From positions 1,033,411 through 1,097,410 of the forward strand of contig QEYB01001522.1 of assembly GCA_017562135.1 (NCBI GenBank): a stretch of 64,000 nucleotides of DNA, in the 5' to 3' direction. The translations under genes and the position numbers were made by a program. The notes beneath the pieces were generated by a model. That model did no database searches and had not been told where the DNA came from. It saw only the letters and a list, made by a program, of their open reading frames with translations. This DNA comes from Dipylidium caninum. Taxonomy: Eukaryota; Platyhelminthes; Cestoda; Cyclophyllidea; Dipylidiidae. Shown piece after piece: positions 26,791 through 40,059 of this stretch; position 1 is the stretch's first letter; every line of letters starts with the position of its first letter.

Positions 26791-28660
26791 ATGCCGCTTA
26801 TCCTCCTCTGCGGCTACCCATGTTCGGGCAAATCGGTGGTGGCCACAAGGCTGGCCGAGTTGCTGCGTGAACAAAAGCCAGACTCCAAGGTGGAGATCAT
26901 CTCCGAAGAAGCTATTGCACGTTTCACTTCATCAAATGACCAGGATGGCCGCGATCCCCGCGTAAACATCTTCGCCAATACCTCTCTAGAAAAACAACTA
27001 CGTTCTCAGATCAAGTCTCAGGTTTGTGTAGTTTTATCTTTCCATCGGGTTGCTTATTCCTCGTAATATGTGAATCTTGTGACCTTCGAACAATTAATGT
27101 TTCATGCTATAAACATCATTCAATGTTTGTAAATTCTTTTGAAGGTCATTCCGAGGATTTTGGATTATTATTTTTTCAGGAAACGTCTTTTTTCCAAAAA
27201 CTTCATCATTACTTTAGCATCTTACGGAAAATAATCTGGTCCCTAACAGCAGTATATTACTGTAGTTCTTCATTAAATTTTAGATTGGGCTGAGATAATT
27301 TAGGGAAGGTATAATTTTCTCATTTAACTTCAAATATAGGGATATTCCCACTTAAACAACGCTCTATTACGTTACAGGTTTATCTTCCTTTCCACTTTAA
27401 TCTCAATATTGACTTGTTAATGTACCTTTGATCTTAACTAGTAGACTGCTGAATCAGAATGACTATATGAGCCTGAATGCCGCCTCAAAAAATTCGTACT
27501 CAAAAACTGAAATTACAGTACAATACCTTGTTTAGACAGGCATGATTCTATCGAACCAGAAAAGAGATTCGGAGATTTGTGTACTGGTGGACGGTAGCAA
27601 TTACATTAAAGGATATCGCTATGAGATGTTCTGTTTGGCGAAGTCCATGCGGCAACAACAAGCCATTGTCTACTGCACTACACCTGAAGAGACGTGTCGA
27701 AAATACAACGCTCAGGTGAGCCACGCACAAGCTCCGTTTTCTGGGCCTTACTTAACCATTTTACTGTGTAAATAAACAGACTGTTATACAGATTAAGATT
27801 CTAACGCAACTTTCTTCTTGCTGTTCTTTCCCACATATTGATAATTTTGATTTACAAGAAATTGTGTCACGTGCGGTATCCGGCTCTTTGACCGAGTTAG
27901 GCGAGACTACCTCCTGTTTATGATACAAATGAAACCAACCATTGATAATTTTAGGCGCTTCGTTACCCCGATGACCTTTTCACGGACCTTGTCAAACGCT
28001 TTGAGCCTCCGAATAGCGCTTCACGTTGGGACAACCCACTCTACGAGATCAGCTTGCCTGACACAAACGAGACCCCCGCTTTCGAAGCAGACTTCGAACA
28101 AGCAATAGAGGATCTAACCACCCATTTGATCCGTGACCTGCTTCAGTCAAAAGTGAAGGTGAAGCCTAACCAGTCAACAATTCCTTCAAGACCAGCAGAT
28201 GAAAATTACATCCAGGTATTTTTTAGCATATACCTCTAAAATGACAGACAGAGCTTTGTGTAGCGAACAAACTCATTCTAGCAGATGGCGGTCCGGTCGT
28301 ATAGCGTGCATTGACCCCGTACATCGCCCACTAGTAACAGGTGAATAAAGCCTTTATTTTTAGACGATAGAAAAGGCAACTAATAAAGTGATTGACCTCA
28401 TTCTCACGACCCAATTACAAGGCGATGAGAAAATGGTCCTTCCCAATCAGGAGGATGTAATCCTCGATTTAGCCAATCAAGAGGCCTGGACGCCGGCCAC
28501 TCTTGCCAAGTCAAAGCGTCACTTCCTCGCCCTTGTTCGTTCGGGTCTGGGCACCGGCCCAGACGCAAGGGTAGCTAGAAGAACAAGTGAAGAGGAAATC
28601 TGTGCTCTATTCGTCCGCTTTCTGGCCAACGAAGCCCAACGACCCAACCTCTACGCCTAA
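26791..28660 (+). CDS. KTI12: KTI12 tRNA wobble-uridine modification regulator
   Basis: This is the homologue of KTI12, the P-loop ATPase that binds tRNA and works with the Elongator complex in modifying wobble uridines. Four exons, 26791-27021, 27536-27715, 27955-28215 and 28364-28660, all join in phase 0 and give about 322 residues. The N-terminus has the Walker A loop GYPCSGKS at residues 8-15. Exon 2 carries the family signature DGSNYIKGYRYEMFCLAK and a CTTPEETC-type segment. Exon 3 carries FEPPNSASRWDNPLYEI, matching the conserved RFEEPN..RWD..LF block. The C-terminal exon is the helical tRNA-binding part. The ATG is the first in frame and directly precedes the P-loop, as in other members. 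The gene follows WDR12 in the same orientation after 375 bp. AATAAA occurs at 28724. Confidence 0.9.
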
Positions 28661-28723
28661 TATCGCCATTCAATGGGCCAAACCCTCTTTGAATTCTTTT
28701 TGCAATGCACTTATGGTACCCGC

Positions 28724-28729
28724 AATAAA
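28724..28729 (+). terminator. KTI12 polyadenylation signal
   Basis: A canonical AATAAA hexamer lies 64 bp downstream of the KTI12 stop, in the short gap before the convergent YTHDF gene. Confidence 0.65.
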
Positions 28730-29271
28730 TGAACATATCCTTGGAGTTTCTTGCAGATAACTATTTGAAGAATGTCTTATATGAGTATGGGGTTACGTAA
28801 CAATAACCAGACTTAAGAAAAGACCTTTCTGGCACGATTTTGCGAAACAGGATACTTGGAGTGCCCTTGTCTCAATGGGATGAACAAAAGGCGAGTTCAA
28901 CCTTCGAAAATAGCCCTTTCGCTTTTGTTTGCATTTAATTGGTGTACACAGACTCTGCTAAATAGAAATGATGCAGAGGCGAGGGTGTTTACAATGATAT
29001 CTGGACAGGATGTCCACGAAAGTGGGTCAGAATAGGACAAGGAGCGATAGGAAGGAAGCGAAATTTTTAGCAGTAGAAAGAAGCGAGTTGATAAAACAAG
29101 ATGTCCATTGCAATCAGATAAAATCAATTATTAAGTGGTACTTATTTGATGTTTTGGAGGAAGCCGACGATTCTATACAAGCAATAGTGGGCTACTTTAC
29201 AGGGCGCTAAGATGGCGAAGGAGGAAAGTCGCTGACAGATGGTCACTACCGAATGACGATTCGGTGGAGGT

Positions 29272-32200
29272 TCATCGCCTTCGAAGGGTCTCTTTGCGAC
29301 TCAGCTGAAGAGAAGAAAAGTTGTAGGTGAAAAAAAAGGGTAACTGAGCTAAAGCAGTGAGCAATATTAGGGCACAAGCCAGAAGATGATGACTATGGCA
29401 AAAAGCAGCAGGGGGAATAAGTAAAGCTGATTTTATGCTGAAATGCATTACAAGATTAATCACTTTTAATACCGCCTCGATCGAGATCTCGCAAATTACC
29501 ATACTGTAAAACCGTATTCAGTTGAATTTTCACGAAGAAACAATTAGAATAAAATCTTAGGCGACAGCAACTACTACTCAAGATTTCTAATCTCTAAAAA
29601 GGTCAAGTGGATTATTTCAAGACAAGTATAAGAATATAAAGTAACCTCTTGCTGCTCCCTCCGCTCATAGTAGTCGAAATCATCCAAAATGGAGGTAACA
29701 TGGTCGAATTTAGCGAAAATCTCTAAGACTTGTTGTCCATGCTCCAAAGGCACCTCAGTGGTATCCCTTGAGTGAGTAACCGGTTTGTTGTCGTTAGTTT
29801 CAAGGTGTATATGTCTCAATACTACGTTGGGCACATCTTTTACATAAATCCACTTCACTGAAAATTGACCTTGCCACTTGTCCTGGGCCCAAACACCCGC
29901 TCGAGTGGTGTAGTCCACACCCGAGGTCATCTCCGCGATGCCGCAGAAGTGACCAGACCCGTTAACTGAGAAGAAAAGATAGACAGGCACCCCAGAACTG
30001 GCGGCCTCTGTGTAGGCCGCATTTAATTTCTTATTGCCTGCCTCGGTTGAGCACCAGATAGAATACTTGATGGAACGATGGATGTCATCTTCCGAGAAAG
30101 ACTTAATCACAAAGAAACGAGCCCTAGATGGGTTGGTATTGAAGGATGGTGGATTAATTTGACGCATGAGACGAGCTTGTAGGGAATCCCCAGGACAGCT
30201 GACAGCAGAGGGTTTGGCCACAGCTTCATCCAGATTGGCTGCAGTTGAGTCAGCCAGACGCTCATAAACGCCATCCCGGATGATCCCTCGTGGAGCGCAA
30301 GGCACAGGACGCTCACCATTCTTCTGGACTCGAGGGCGATGACGATTGTGTCTGAGAAGTTAAAAGCAATATTTTCATATGTACCTGATTTTCACCTATA
30401 AATATACAGGTAGATCATCCTCTTCATGAATAAACCCTAGTCTCTTTTTAAATCTAAATCCAAATTCAAGGCCATTGTTTCCGATATGGTAGTCCAAACT
30501 TTATTGCATTAACATGAGTTCTACATCAGTAAAACTAATTTGTACAAAATCAAGATAAAGGATTTACAAATTTAGAAAACGATGTTTAGCACTCCAAGGA
30601 GGAAATGTGGGACGAACCTGAGACCTACACCCATAACGTCCCCAGAAACATCTAGGCTTCCCATGACGCGAGCAATATCGTTTTGCGTAAAGTGGGGGGA
30701 TCGTTTGTTAAAAGGCCAGTTGCAGATGTCCGCGGAACTATTGGTGGGCTTCACACCACCGAGGAGAGTCCAGCTGCGATGGACGTCACCATTGACAGTA
30801 ACACTCGGGCAACTGCCATCTTGTCGATAACGTTCAGCCAATCGGTCAGTTCCCGCTCCCATGACGGTGTAACCGTTGCGTTCCTACGATGGAGGAATCG
30901 CAGTGAGTAATAAATTGTTTCTTTTAATAAAAACTCATCAAAGTCAATGATGAGTTGTCACGCAATAGCAACAGTGAAAGACCAAATTTTGACTACCCAG
31001 TTTGGGCGTATTTTCCCTTTAGAACACCTAATTATATCGTGAGATTTAGACCTATTTATACAAATTACCAAACGATATGCAGAAAACTGAGCATTGAGTA
31101 ATCCCAAAGTGATAGCTGGTATGATATAATAGATCTTTAAAATAGCTATGGTTAACGTCACAAATAGAATATTTGTAGTTGAAAAGTCAGGAGTAATTTA
31201 ACGAAAAGAGACTTATGCATAGATGACTTTAAATATCACTTTGACAATAATAAGACCGTATAATTCACCAAACAAGGTATTTTGATGACGAAAATAATTG
31301 GTGTGCCGATATTTCTGGTACAACAAAAGGTTAGACAAAGAACAATAACCTCCCATTCCCAAGAGCCCAAATCAAAACTGGAGAGAAAACCAGAAAATAA
31401 TAGCTTGAAAATGCCTCACTCTAAGAATCCTAAAACAGGCAGCAAGGGCAGCAAAACTGGGTAAGTAGTAGTCAGTCAAGATAATTAAACATTCCGGTAG
31501 AAGCAATGAATTTTCAGAAAAAGGAACCGAAAATAGCTTTCGCGTTATTTCAGGTGGTTACCTAATGTGAAACAAAAAGTAGCTTTACCTCTAGGAATAT
31601 ATAATAAGGCCTATGTGAGAACTACGCAAAATACATAAGTCAACACCTTGTAACAGTCAGCTACATCAATCCAAAAAGATGGGTTTCAGCAAAAAGTGAA
31701 ATTTTTCAATAAAGTAATAAGAATCCATTTTACTAAATGCATATAAGCTACCACTAAAAGTTCCCTGGGAGAAAGAACCCGTAACCTACAATTCGTGCTC
31801 ACTTTTGCGCATATAAAAGCGGGGTGGTTTGAGGTCTCTTGAAATACAAAAAATCGGATGTGAATAGCTAAGGAATATGCAAATCGAGTTGAAAACGGAA
31901 TGTATCAACAAATGTTGCTTGACGTACGAAAATAGCATTGTTATTTATTTGACAACGAAGTCATTTACCTTCCGCATGAAATGTTGCCATTGACTATCAA
32001 TTAATTGATCGTTTTGATGCATTGGGGACGCAGGGTAAATGTAAGGCTGTTGCGCCGCCAAGGCATCATTTAAATTGACGCAATTGAAACGTTCAACAAG
32101 ATCATCTGCGTTTCCATTATTATACATCATGTAGGGAGAGGTGTTCATTGTAACGCGATCACCAAATTGGGCATTGTACGGTGAGGCGTGTAAGGCATCT

Positions 32201-32687
32201 GCCGTAGGAAACCCGCTCCCCGCAGGATGGGGATAAAGAGGATCGCAATCCTGATGAGGTGTTTGATAAGGCCATGTGGTCCCCGGATAAAATGTGCTGT
32301 TCCCGCCGCCTGAAATCCCACGGGGAAGATACATCGCGTTATAATCTGCTGGAGAACTGGATTGCGGAGTAGGATAACAATTTGCAGAGTATTCAGTTAG
32401 ACCTGTTGGTCCCAGTGAACAGTAATTGACCTTGTCCCGATCCAAAACCTCAGTGGTATGGCCACTATTTCCTGTCCCACTCAAAGTACTGTTATTCGCT
32501 GCGGCAGAAGCCGCAGCTAAGGCCAGGGCCGCAGCAAAATCTACTGGGATATGCGTCGGAGGAGTGGGTTGTGATGTACGTGTTGGCGCCGATGACATTA
32601 CAGTTCGACTCTCTCCGACTTCAAAGGGTAATGGCGGAATTATTGTCCCATAGTAATTATCATTTGAACCATACATCACTTCAATTC
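29272..32687 (-). CDS. YTHDF: YTHDF-type cytoplasmic m6A reader
   Basis: This is a YTHDF-family protein, which binds N6-methyladenosine in mRNA and affects its translation and decay in the cytoplasm. Minus-strand exons are 32687-31969 (possible start ATG at 32676), 30883-30618, 30351-29646 and 29304-29272. Phases close, giving about 570 residues, close to human YTHDF2. The first 236 residues are a low-complexity Tyr/Pro/Asn/Ala-rich region, as expected for the disordered half. The YTH domain lies in exon 3: [18 protein letters not shown], then [32 protein letters not shown] and [18 protein letters not shown]. The three tryptophans of the m6A cage (in WCST, GVW and DKW) are all present. The short basic last exon [10 protein letters not shown] matches the usual basic tail. 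An additional upstream exon cannot be excluded, because an acceptor precedes the proposed ATG. Confidence 0.9.
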
Positions 32688-32689
32688 CT

Positions 32690-34035
32690 ATATGTAAATG
32701 AACAAAAGCGTTTAGGTGGCATGAGTAGAACCAAGGAAAATGTTCAAATTCAAATATCTCATTGTTCATAACTTAGGAATGAAAGAGGGTCACTCATGTG
32801 AACATAGGAGCGGGCATTCAAAAATCTATGATTCAACAAGCTGTTAGGAGAGATCCTTCAAAATAAACGCTTCTACAAAATCACAAAGAAGAAGAATCAG
32901 GATTTTGAACGCACTCGTGATCTCAACTAGTCGAATGCTTGTGGCGTTACCTAATGTGTGCCTATGGTTCCACTAAAGATACTCTTTGTTCCACACTATT
33001 ATTTGGCGTCGGGAACGTCCGGGATTAAAATAACATCCATCCAATGTAGCAATAATGGAGAAAAGCAAACTCTTTGAGAAGATATAGTATTAAAGATAAT
33101 TACACACAGAATACGCAACTCACGATGGCCCAACGCCGGGTCCGATTTCCACAATCTAGTGAGTAAGTGGTACATTTTAACAAATAGAATAATTTCCTTT
33201 GGCAAAATTAAGTAATTCAGTAAAATTAACGTGAGTTATGTGATTGACCAAATTTTTTAACTAAAATGGCGTTGAGGATGCCTACAACGTTACTAATATA
33301 CCCGGCAATCCTTTTCGGATAGCAAATTAGAAAAAAAAACAGGGCAATTTAGACTTTCACAGAGGATGCTACCATATTTTGAGCTTTTATATCCAATTTT
33401 AGTCCAGTCATCATTGTTGTGAATTTTCGATAAATCTATTATGGGACATTTCTAAACCACATTGCCGTTAATACGATTAATGCGCAATCAGCACAGGATC
33501 AACGACAGCCCCACCGCGAAAAAGTCATTGCTTCGCTACCTGTTTTCACTCCTCCCGCCTCTAACAGCAGTACTGGTGCGCAGAGGGCTCTGCCCTGCAA
33601 ACTGAATACCAAGTAAACCCGTGAGTACATCAGAAATACTATCGTCCCAGCATTCTGGACTACTTTCAGAAAATCTCAGCAATACACATAAGGCATTCTT
33701 CTCATGTTGTACACTTCCCTGCCTTGCTCCATCGATATTAAAGAATTATTTTTCAAGATAAGTCTTCAACACACATCGCTGAAGAAGTTCAGCCTCAATT
33801 TATTCCATTTACTCAAGCAACGATATCAAAATCAGGAACCAATTTGAACAAAAGTAGTCCATGTTGCAGATGTGGACAGTAGCACAATCTTCAAGTACTG
33901 ATATTTGCCATAAATGAACCACACGATGTCACAATGGACATTTGTATGCAATAAACTCATCCTCTCTACATTAGTTTAAAAATAACTGACTCGATCAGGC
34001 CCAAGTTACGATAAACAAGACAAAAGACAATTTAT
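32690..34035. other. Spacer between YTHDF and the MFSD4-like gene
   Basis: The 5' side of YTHDF faces the 3' side of the next minus-strand gene. No open frame of note is present. It presumably holds the YTHDF 5' UTR and promoter and the 3' UTR of the transporter gene, but I could not identify individual elements or a convincing minus-strand AATAAA. Confidence 0.5.
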
Positions 34036-34038
34036 GTA

Positions 34039-37000
34039 TTAATTAGAAAAACTCTTAGCACCAAAATCTCGTTGACACTTGGGTAATTTCGTCCCTTTTG
34101 GCTCTGGTCCACGGCGTTTTTTGTAGAAATATGTAGTGGCAATAAGCGCGGCCCCAATGAAAATGAGCACAAGACCAGAAACCATGACGAGGAGAGGAAA
34201 GGTTTGGCGTCCCTGTCGATTGAGCACCAAGCCAGCGACAGCTTGCATTGTACTAGCGCCCACAGAACTGCCGAGGTTAACAACGAAGACAATGACTCCG
34301 GCGACAGGTGTAACCATGCTAATTACACCAAGGCCAGTAGGAAAAAGGGGGCTCTTAAAAAGGCCGAAGCACACCGTGAAGGCCAGGTAGGAAATGCGTG
34401 TGGGAGGTGCGAGGTAGAGTCCCATAGCCATCGCCCAAGCTCCCACCAGTTGGATAGCGAAAAGAATGGGTACGGGAATGACCAAGCTGGCTGGCACCGT
34501 AGCGAGGCGGGCGACAGCAAAGACAATCCAATAGACTCCGTTCAGAATGAGGCAATCACTCTCCGGAAGATGGGCTGGTCCTTCATTGGCAAACACGAAA
34601 AGATATTTTGAAAAAACACGCTCGTTTCCCACAAGAGCCGCGTAGAGAAGGAAGATCGGCAGCATAATGTAGAGGACTTTTTTTTGAGCTTCCAACGCTT
34701 TCAATAGGGCAAACCTTTTTGTCTCTACTACGACCTCTTCGAATACGTCTATCGCGTCGTCTGCTTCATCTTTTACTGTTGTAGTTCCTGAGATCCCCTT
34801 TTAAAAAAAGAGATTCGCAATCAACATATTTACAGAATCACCCCGTAAAGAGTGAAGTACTAGCGGAATCAAGGGTGCAGCGGTTCCTTTAAGCCTATAT
34901 CGAAGTTGCCATTTTGAGTGTTCCCATAATTTATTCCTGCCTGTCCGATGAGTTGTGAATGTAAAACACAAAAATTTGTACACCAAATGAAGAGGTATGA
35001 GGAGAGTCAACAGGGTGTAAAAAATCACTAAAGTTAATAAAATTAAGACTAAATTATCACATGGTATGTTATCTAGTTCCAATTCAATATTAAGGGAATT
35101 GATAAGACTGAAAATAGTAAACCTTTGCTATATCCTTAGAGTCCACCTTTGAACCCCGTCATGTTCAACGTTTCGCAGTTCAGAATTATGATTTTGCGTG
35201 ATTAATTGGAAAGGGAGTAATGATTGTGGCCAAGCTTTAAATGCTGGGATTTGAACACGATTTTTACCACAACCTATGATATGAGGTTGCAAATATCGCC
35301 GCATGACGACTTTGGTCATTGGAAAGGAGATTAACCTTTTTGGATGATTGGCAGAAAGTGAAGCAGCAGAAGAGACAGGCACAAACACAACAGAGGCCAG
35401 CGATGATCAGGTAAGGCGTGCTGAGTCTGATTAAACTGTTCTTTACGACAGTACCGTTATCGAAGGCTCTCTCCTTTGCAATGGAGAAGGGTGCCAGCAA
35501 ACCGGGAGCCAAGGCAGCGCCAACGCCGTATCCCGAGTGCATAAAGTTGAAGGGACCCCCAGATTTCTCCTGCCAAATCGAATTCAGCAACGGATTCCCA
35601 TCTACGTTGACAATTGCAGTGAATGTTAGAGAAGAAACCAAATCGTATGATAAACGGCAAGTTTAGAATGCAAATTGTTCGTAAGAGGCGAGATCCCGAA
35701 GCCGAAACTTTTCCATGAATACGAGGAGACGAGCACAAATCGATTGTTTATTAAATCCACTAATTCGAAGTATCGTCTCAAACTAATGTTGAATTATTAT
35801 TATTATTACTGTTATACATTTAGTTATTTGATGTGGACTCATTTTCTCCAAGCAAGTGGTCTCCAGAGCTTCTATGAAATTCAACCTTCTAAATTTACCT
35901 TCCTTTGAAAATTTTGTACAAAAAAGGCAGAATTTGAAGTAAAATTCTCTTCTGGGCGAAAATGTCAAGGACAAATGCTAACTTACTCATCACATTAAAT
36001 CAAATCATTTTATAAAATTGCACTTTTATTGCAAATAGAGAAGTAGTATGATGGAATGTATGGAAAAGAACCAGTTGGGCTATTCTGGGAGACCGAAAAT
36101 ATGATAACAACAAAGACTTCACTGTTAGAATCTGATAACTTTCGTAAATAGAGGTTACGTCAAGAAAGTCGAACAATCTTAGGGCAGGTGAAATGCTGCA
36201 CCAACGGAGTTAAGGCCTGTTCTCGGAATAAACTTACTTCGCCGTCATTAAACTATAGGGAGGCAGTGAGGGAGGGGGGGTGAGGCCAAGGAGGATGGAC
36301 CAAGTGAGTGAACTGAGAGATGAAACGACAACAAAGGAAAGGCTTGTCGCAATGTCTCGCCATGTGATGCGCTTTAGGAGGTGAGGGTCGCTCTGCCCCA
36401 GGCTCCATTGGACGCAAACAGCTCAGGGCGAGGTCGCACACACACCTATTGGCGTCCATTTGGCACCTCTTAATTAGTCAATAGTGTTTTATATATGAAA
36501 AGCAATAGTGCAGACAGTTTGGCGATGCTTTTTAGAGGGCAGAGTAACATAATGTCAATTAATGTACTGACGCTATTTAAACCTAATTTCCTCACATTGC
36601 CGCGTCAATACCTATGTTTATTCGTATTTACGTAAATCCCAATAAAGTCGTCAGAATTCTGGCTACGCAGGAAACAGCCCCAGACCAGTGTTTCGTTAAT
36701 GGGAAGTCATAGACGTAGACGACCTAACTACCGAGTGAGATGAGATATTAATGCAAAAAATCCAAGAAAAGCATCAATCAGGAACAAAAGTTTGGTGAAA
36801 AAGGTGATGGTGTGAAGGGAGATGAAGACCTACTAACACCCATAGCGCCGTGAGCGCATCCGGAAAAGAAGAAGGCGGCAGAGAGCCTGCTGACAGTGGT
36901 ACACCATGGGACAACCCCAATGGTCGCTGCGGCCAGGACCAGACTGATGGCCATTGTGAAATGCCGCCATTTCACAAAAAGGTCCGCAGTTAATGCGCCT

Positions 37001-38567
37001 CCCAAAGAGCCAAAGAACATTCCCAACTCGCGGATCGAGAGACAAGTACCAATCTGCTCGGTGTCTGAGTTGGTCACATTTATGTACGTCTGCAGTGATG
37101 GCCCCAGCACTTCCGCATACAAACCCTGAGAGCAAATAGACAATTTTATAAATTCAGTATACCCACTCCCCTTAACATTACACAAAAAAGTATTGGGGTT
37201 TCTTCGCAGATGATGTGGACTGTATATCCTAACCTCTAACTACTTTAAAGATAAAACCTTCCTTACATCGTTACAAGAAATCAGTTTCTCATTTTTAGTT
37301 TCTTTTTAACACAGTTAATTATTCAAACCTGTCAAGAAGAAATTGATTACCAATGCGTGTCAGGAATGTCCGTAAAAAATTAAATTAATATAACAGGCGG
37401 AGAAATGAGATGGTCAAAAAAGATCAGAACCTTTTAGGTCTAGACCAAAATTGTGTAGGGTAATTATCGTGTCATCTACGTTAAGCCTTTTTATACGGTT
37501 TCTTCCAACATATATGATCAATTGAGTAATGGGAAATAGGCAATAGTAGATGGCTGAGATGAACTGCTGTTGGATGAACAATGCCAATCCCTAGGGGACA
37601 AAAAGCTGGACGATTAATGAGTTGAGTGAAGACTATTTAAGTTTCCTTTAAACGCAAAAAAAATAAAAAACTACGTGGGATGCATCCAAGTGTACTTGAA
37701 TCCATTAACATTTGTACTCATCACTCAAAAAATCGCCTCAAAAGACACGGTTCCACTTATTAATTTTGCGTATTAGTATGTTTGATCGAACTTACTCACG
37801 TACTCAATAGCTCGCATGGGAATATTTGAACAACCGTTTGTTGAATTTGGTACGCTTCTCAAAGTAACTACTAAGATGGTATATTTACAAGATGAATAAA
37901 TAGTCAATTTTGTTAAAAAAACAGTCGACAAGAATAATGAGACCCTATTTCGTGGCTAATTTAGAGTAAGAAAATAGACTAAGGTAAACCATCATAGTCT
38001 TGCTAAATATTTAAGGAAAAAAATCGCCCTAAAATGCATCCGCACCCCCCCGCTCAGTCCTTTAAAAATTCCAAATAGATTCTGCAAAGAAGTATAAATA
38101 ATGTTTTAAAAAAATTTGTTTCATGAAAGTTATAACCATATGCGTGAAAATGTCTAGCGCCTGCCTTTATTGACAATAACCCTGATTATATAACCGACTA
38201 TTAAGCAAGCACATAAGACAAGATTTGTCTTCAAAGACGAAGTCTGAAAGCTTCAATTATAGACAATGAGTTGAGTAAATATAAATATAAGCAATAAAGG
38301 AAATAAAGTTGAAGGCAAAACAAACCAAATCGAAAAGCCATTTGAAGGCATGTAAATAAATAATAATATCATTGATGTCACATTTTAACAAATATTAAAA
38401 TGCGGAATACTAACCAGACAGCACCAACTCAGAAAAAGGACAGCCGTTTTCATAATTCGGAACCCAAAGACACTTCGTGCATTGAAAGATTTGGGCTCTT
38501 GATCCTCTCTATAGATAGTTTCATTTGGTATAACTTTTATTTCTGGGTCCATTTTCAGACTATACAA
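34039..38567 (-). CDS. MFSD4 / sodium-dependent glucose transporter 1-like MFS protein
   Basis: This is a major facilitator superfamily membrane protein closest to MFSD4 (NaGLT1 type), inferred from block order. Minus-strand exons are 38567-38415 (second possible ATG at 38552), 37125-36840, 35601-35336 and 34787-34039. Exon 1 gives a short cytoplasmic N-terminus and the first half of TM1. Exon 2 completes TM1 and covers the next helices, with the GPSLQTYINV segment and LGMFFGSLGGALTADL. Exon 3 has the HSGYGVGAALAPGLLAPF motif, equivalent to the HF.VGFGALLSPLIADPF block of MFSD4, plus a helix. Exon 4 covers the second half, with LILNGVYWIVFAVARL, TGLGVISMVTPVAGV and a basic tail. Phases close between exons 1-2 and 2-3 but not between 3 and 4. 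A small exon is therefore missing from this model, or one of the two sites is wrong. The substrate is not proven by sequence. Confidence 0.78.
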
Positions 38568-40059
38568 AAGTTAAAGTCGAGGCACCATACAATTAACTTT
38601 GTCTAGGGATTAGAACAGGTTATCAGAGCAGATAAAGGTGGCAGTTATTTGAAAAAAAAGAGACATGAGCCACACCGTCACAACTCGAATTTAAACACAA
38701 GAAGCCTATAACATGTATTTATAATCGAAATAAGTAGGACATTGTTAAAAGGAATCTTTAAACTGAATAAGTTTAATATTCTCTTTGCAAAAAGTCATAT
38801 ATAATTCAAGTGATGTAATCAACAAGCCGCAGGACAGACTAATACGTGCCAATCACAAAAATATGTGAGTTCCTAATAAATCAATTGGTATCTGAACAGG
38901 ATATAAGTCAATTCATCCTTTGCAGACTGTGGACTGGGCGGACCGCGAGGCGGATCGCACCGCGAACTATTTCAAGCGTCGCAGACTCCCTTGCGTAAAT
39001 CCGTTTATAACATTAAAACGAATTTACGTGTCATTTAAAACAATGAATAAATGTGCACAATTAACATAAATCTCAATGGACAAATTTTTTTCTATTAGTG
39101 CTGTAAGAGACTCTTTATACGCTGTTTTTTACGACTGTAAATTCTGTAGCATCTGCGGACTGTGGGAGCTTTTGGAAAATACGTTTTACAAGCCATAGTG
39201 TTTTCGTAAATTTCTTTGTCGTTAATTTATGCTTATAATTGTCTTACGGACAATGATATCTCTCAAATGCATTTCGACTTACATTAGCAAAATATCTAGT
39301 GAAATCTGTTGTTCATAAAAAGCTCATTAAGCCATCTACAGCCTGCATCTTGCTGTTTTTGTTCGGTGTTCCTATAACAGTCTCCTCTTTCCCATTCTTC
39401 CAAAGGAGCGTTAATTAATCAGACATTATTCATCGTCCCTATTTAAAGCTTCTATTGGCCACAAAGGAAGACCCTCATGTTTCCGTACCTGAGCGGTTGA
39501 TTGTAGGTTTTACATATTTAAGAGTTCTGTCCTTCAAGTTACTGTACTCATTACCGTTACCGTCGATTTAACTTCTGAGTAAGCGTGTAAGACGTTATTG
39601 AGCTTTTCCTTTCATGTTTCGTAATGATTCTTGGTTCGTGTTCTCCATTTTGACTTCGCAGGTTTCGTGACCATTGGAATGAAAATAATAAATGGTTTTC
39701 CTTAAACTGACTCTTTCGCTTTCTTACGAATGAATCCGTTGAATAATTGCAGTTGTATACATTAAAATTTCGTCCATTAAATGCTGATAATCAGCTCAAT
39801 TGTCTTAGGTAGGTTTGTCTCATGTACTATCCCATTTTCGTCACTATGGTCGACGTAAATCCAACACGGAAGTGGGCTCTCTAATAGTCCGATTTTGTAT
39901 TGGCTGCAAAAATTATCCAATGAAAATAGACCACCACAAGACGTCGAGGACTTAGCCCTCTGGTCTCGACTGTTTTTGTTCAGTTTTATTATGTCCTGAC
40001 TTGGTACTTAAAAGCATCATATCACGATATTTGAACTATTTAACTTTTGACCAGTGAAA
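38568..40059. promoter_or_regulatory. Divergent promoter region, MFSD4-like / SLC37
   Basis: The region between two divergent transporter genes changes from A-rich to T-rich on the plus strand near 39.0-39.1 kb. Just before that, at about 38924-38996, is a compact GC-rich island in otherwise AT-rich DNA. It has a GC box (GGGCGG at 38936-38941) and several CpG-rich CCGCG words. It is the best candidate for a shared bidirectional core promoter. No convincing TATA box is assigned. Confidence 0.5.

Noticed and set aside
36253..36459. GC-rich 68-codon frame as an MFSD4-like exon
   Set aside because: The residues do not fit the transporter between its exons 2 and 3, which already join in phase.
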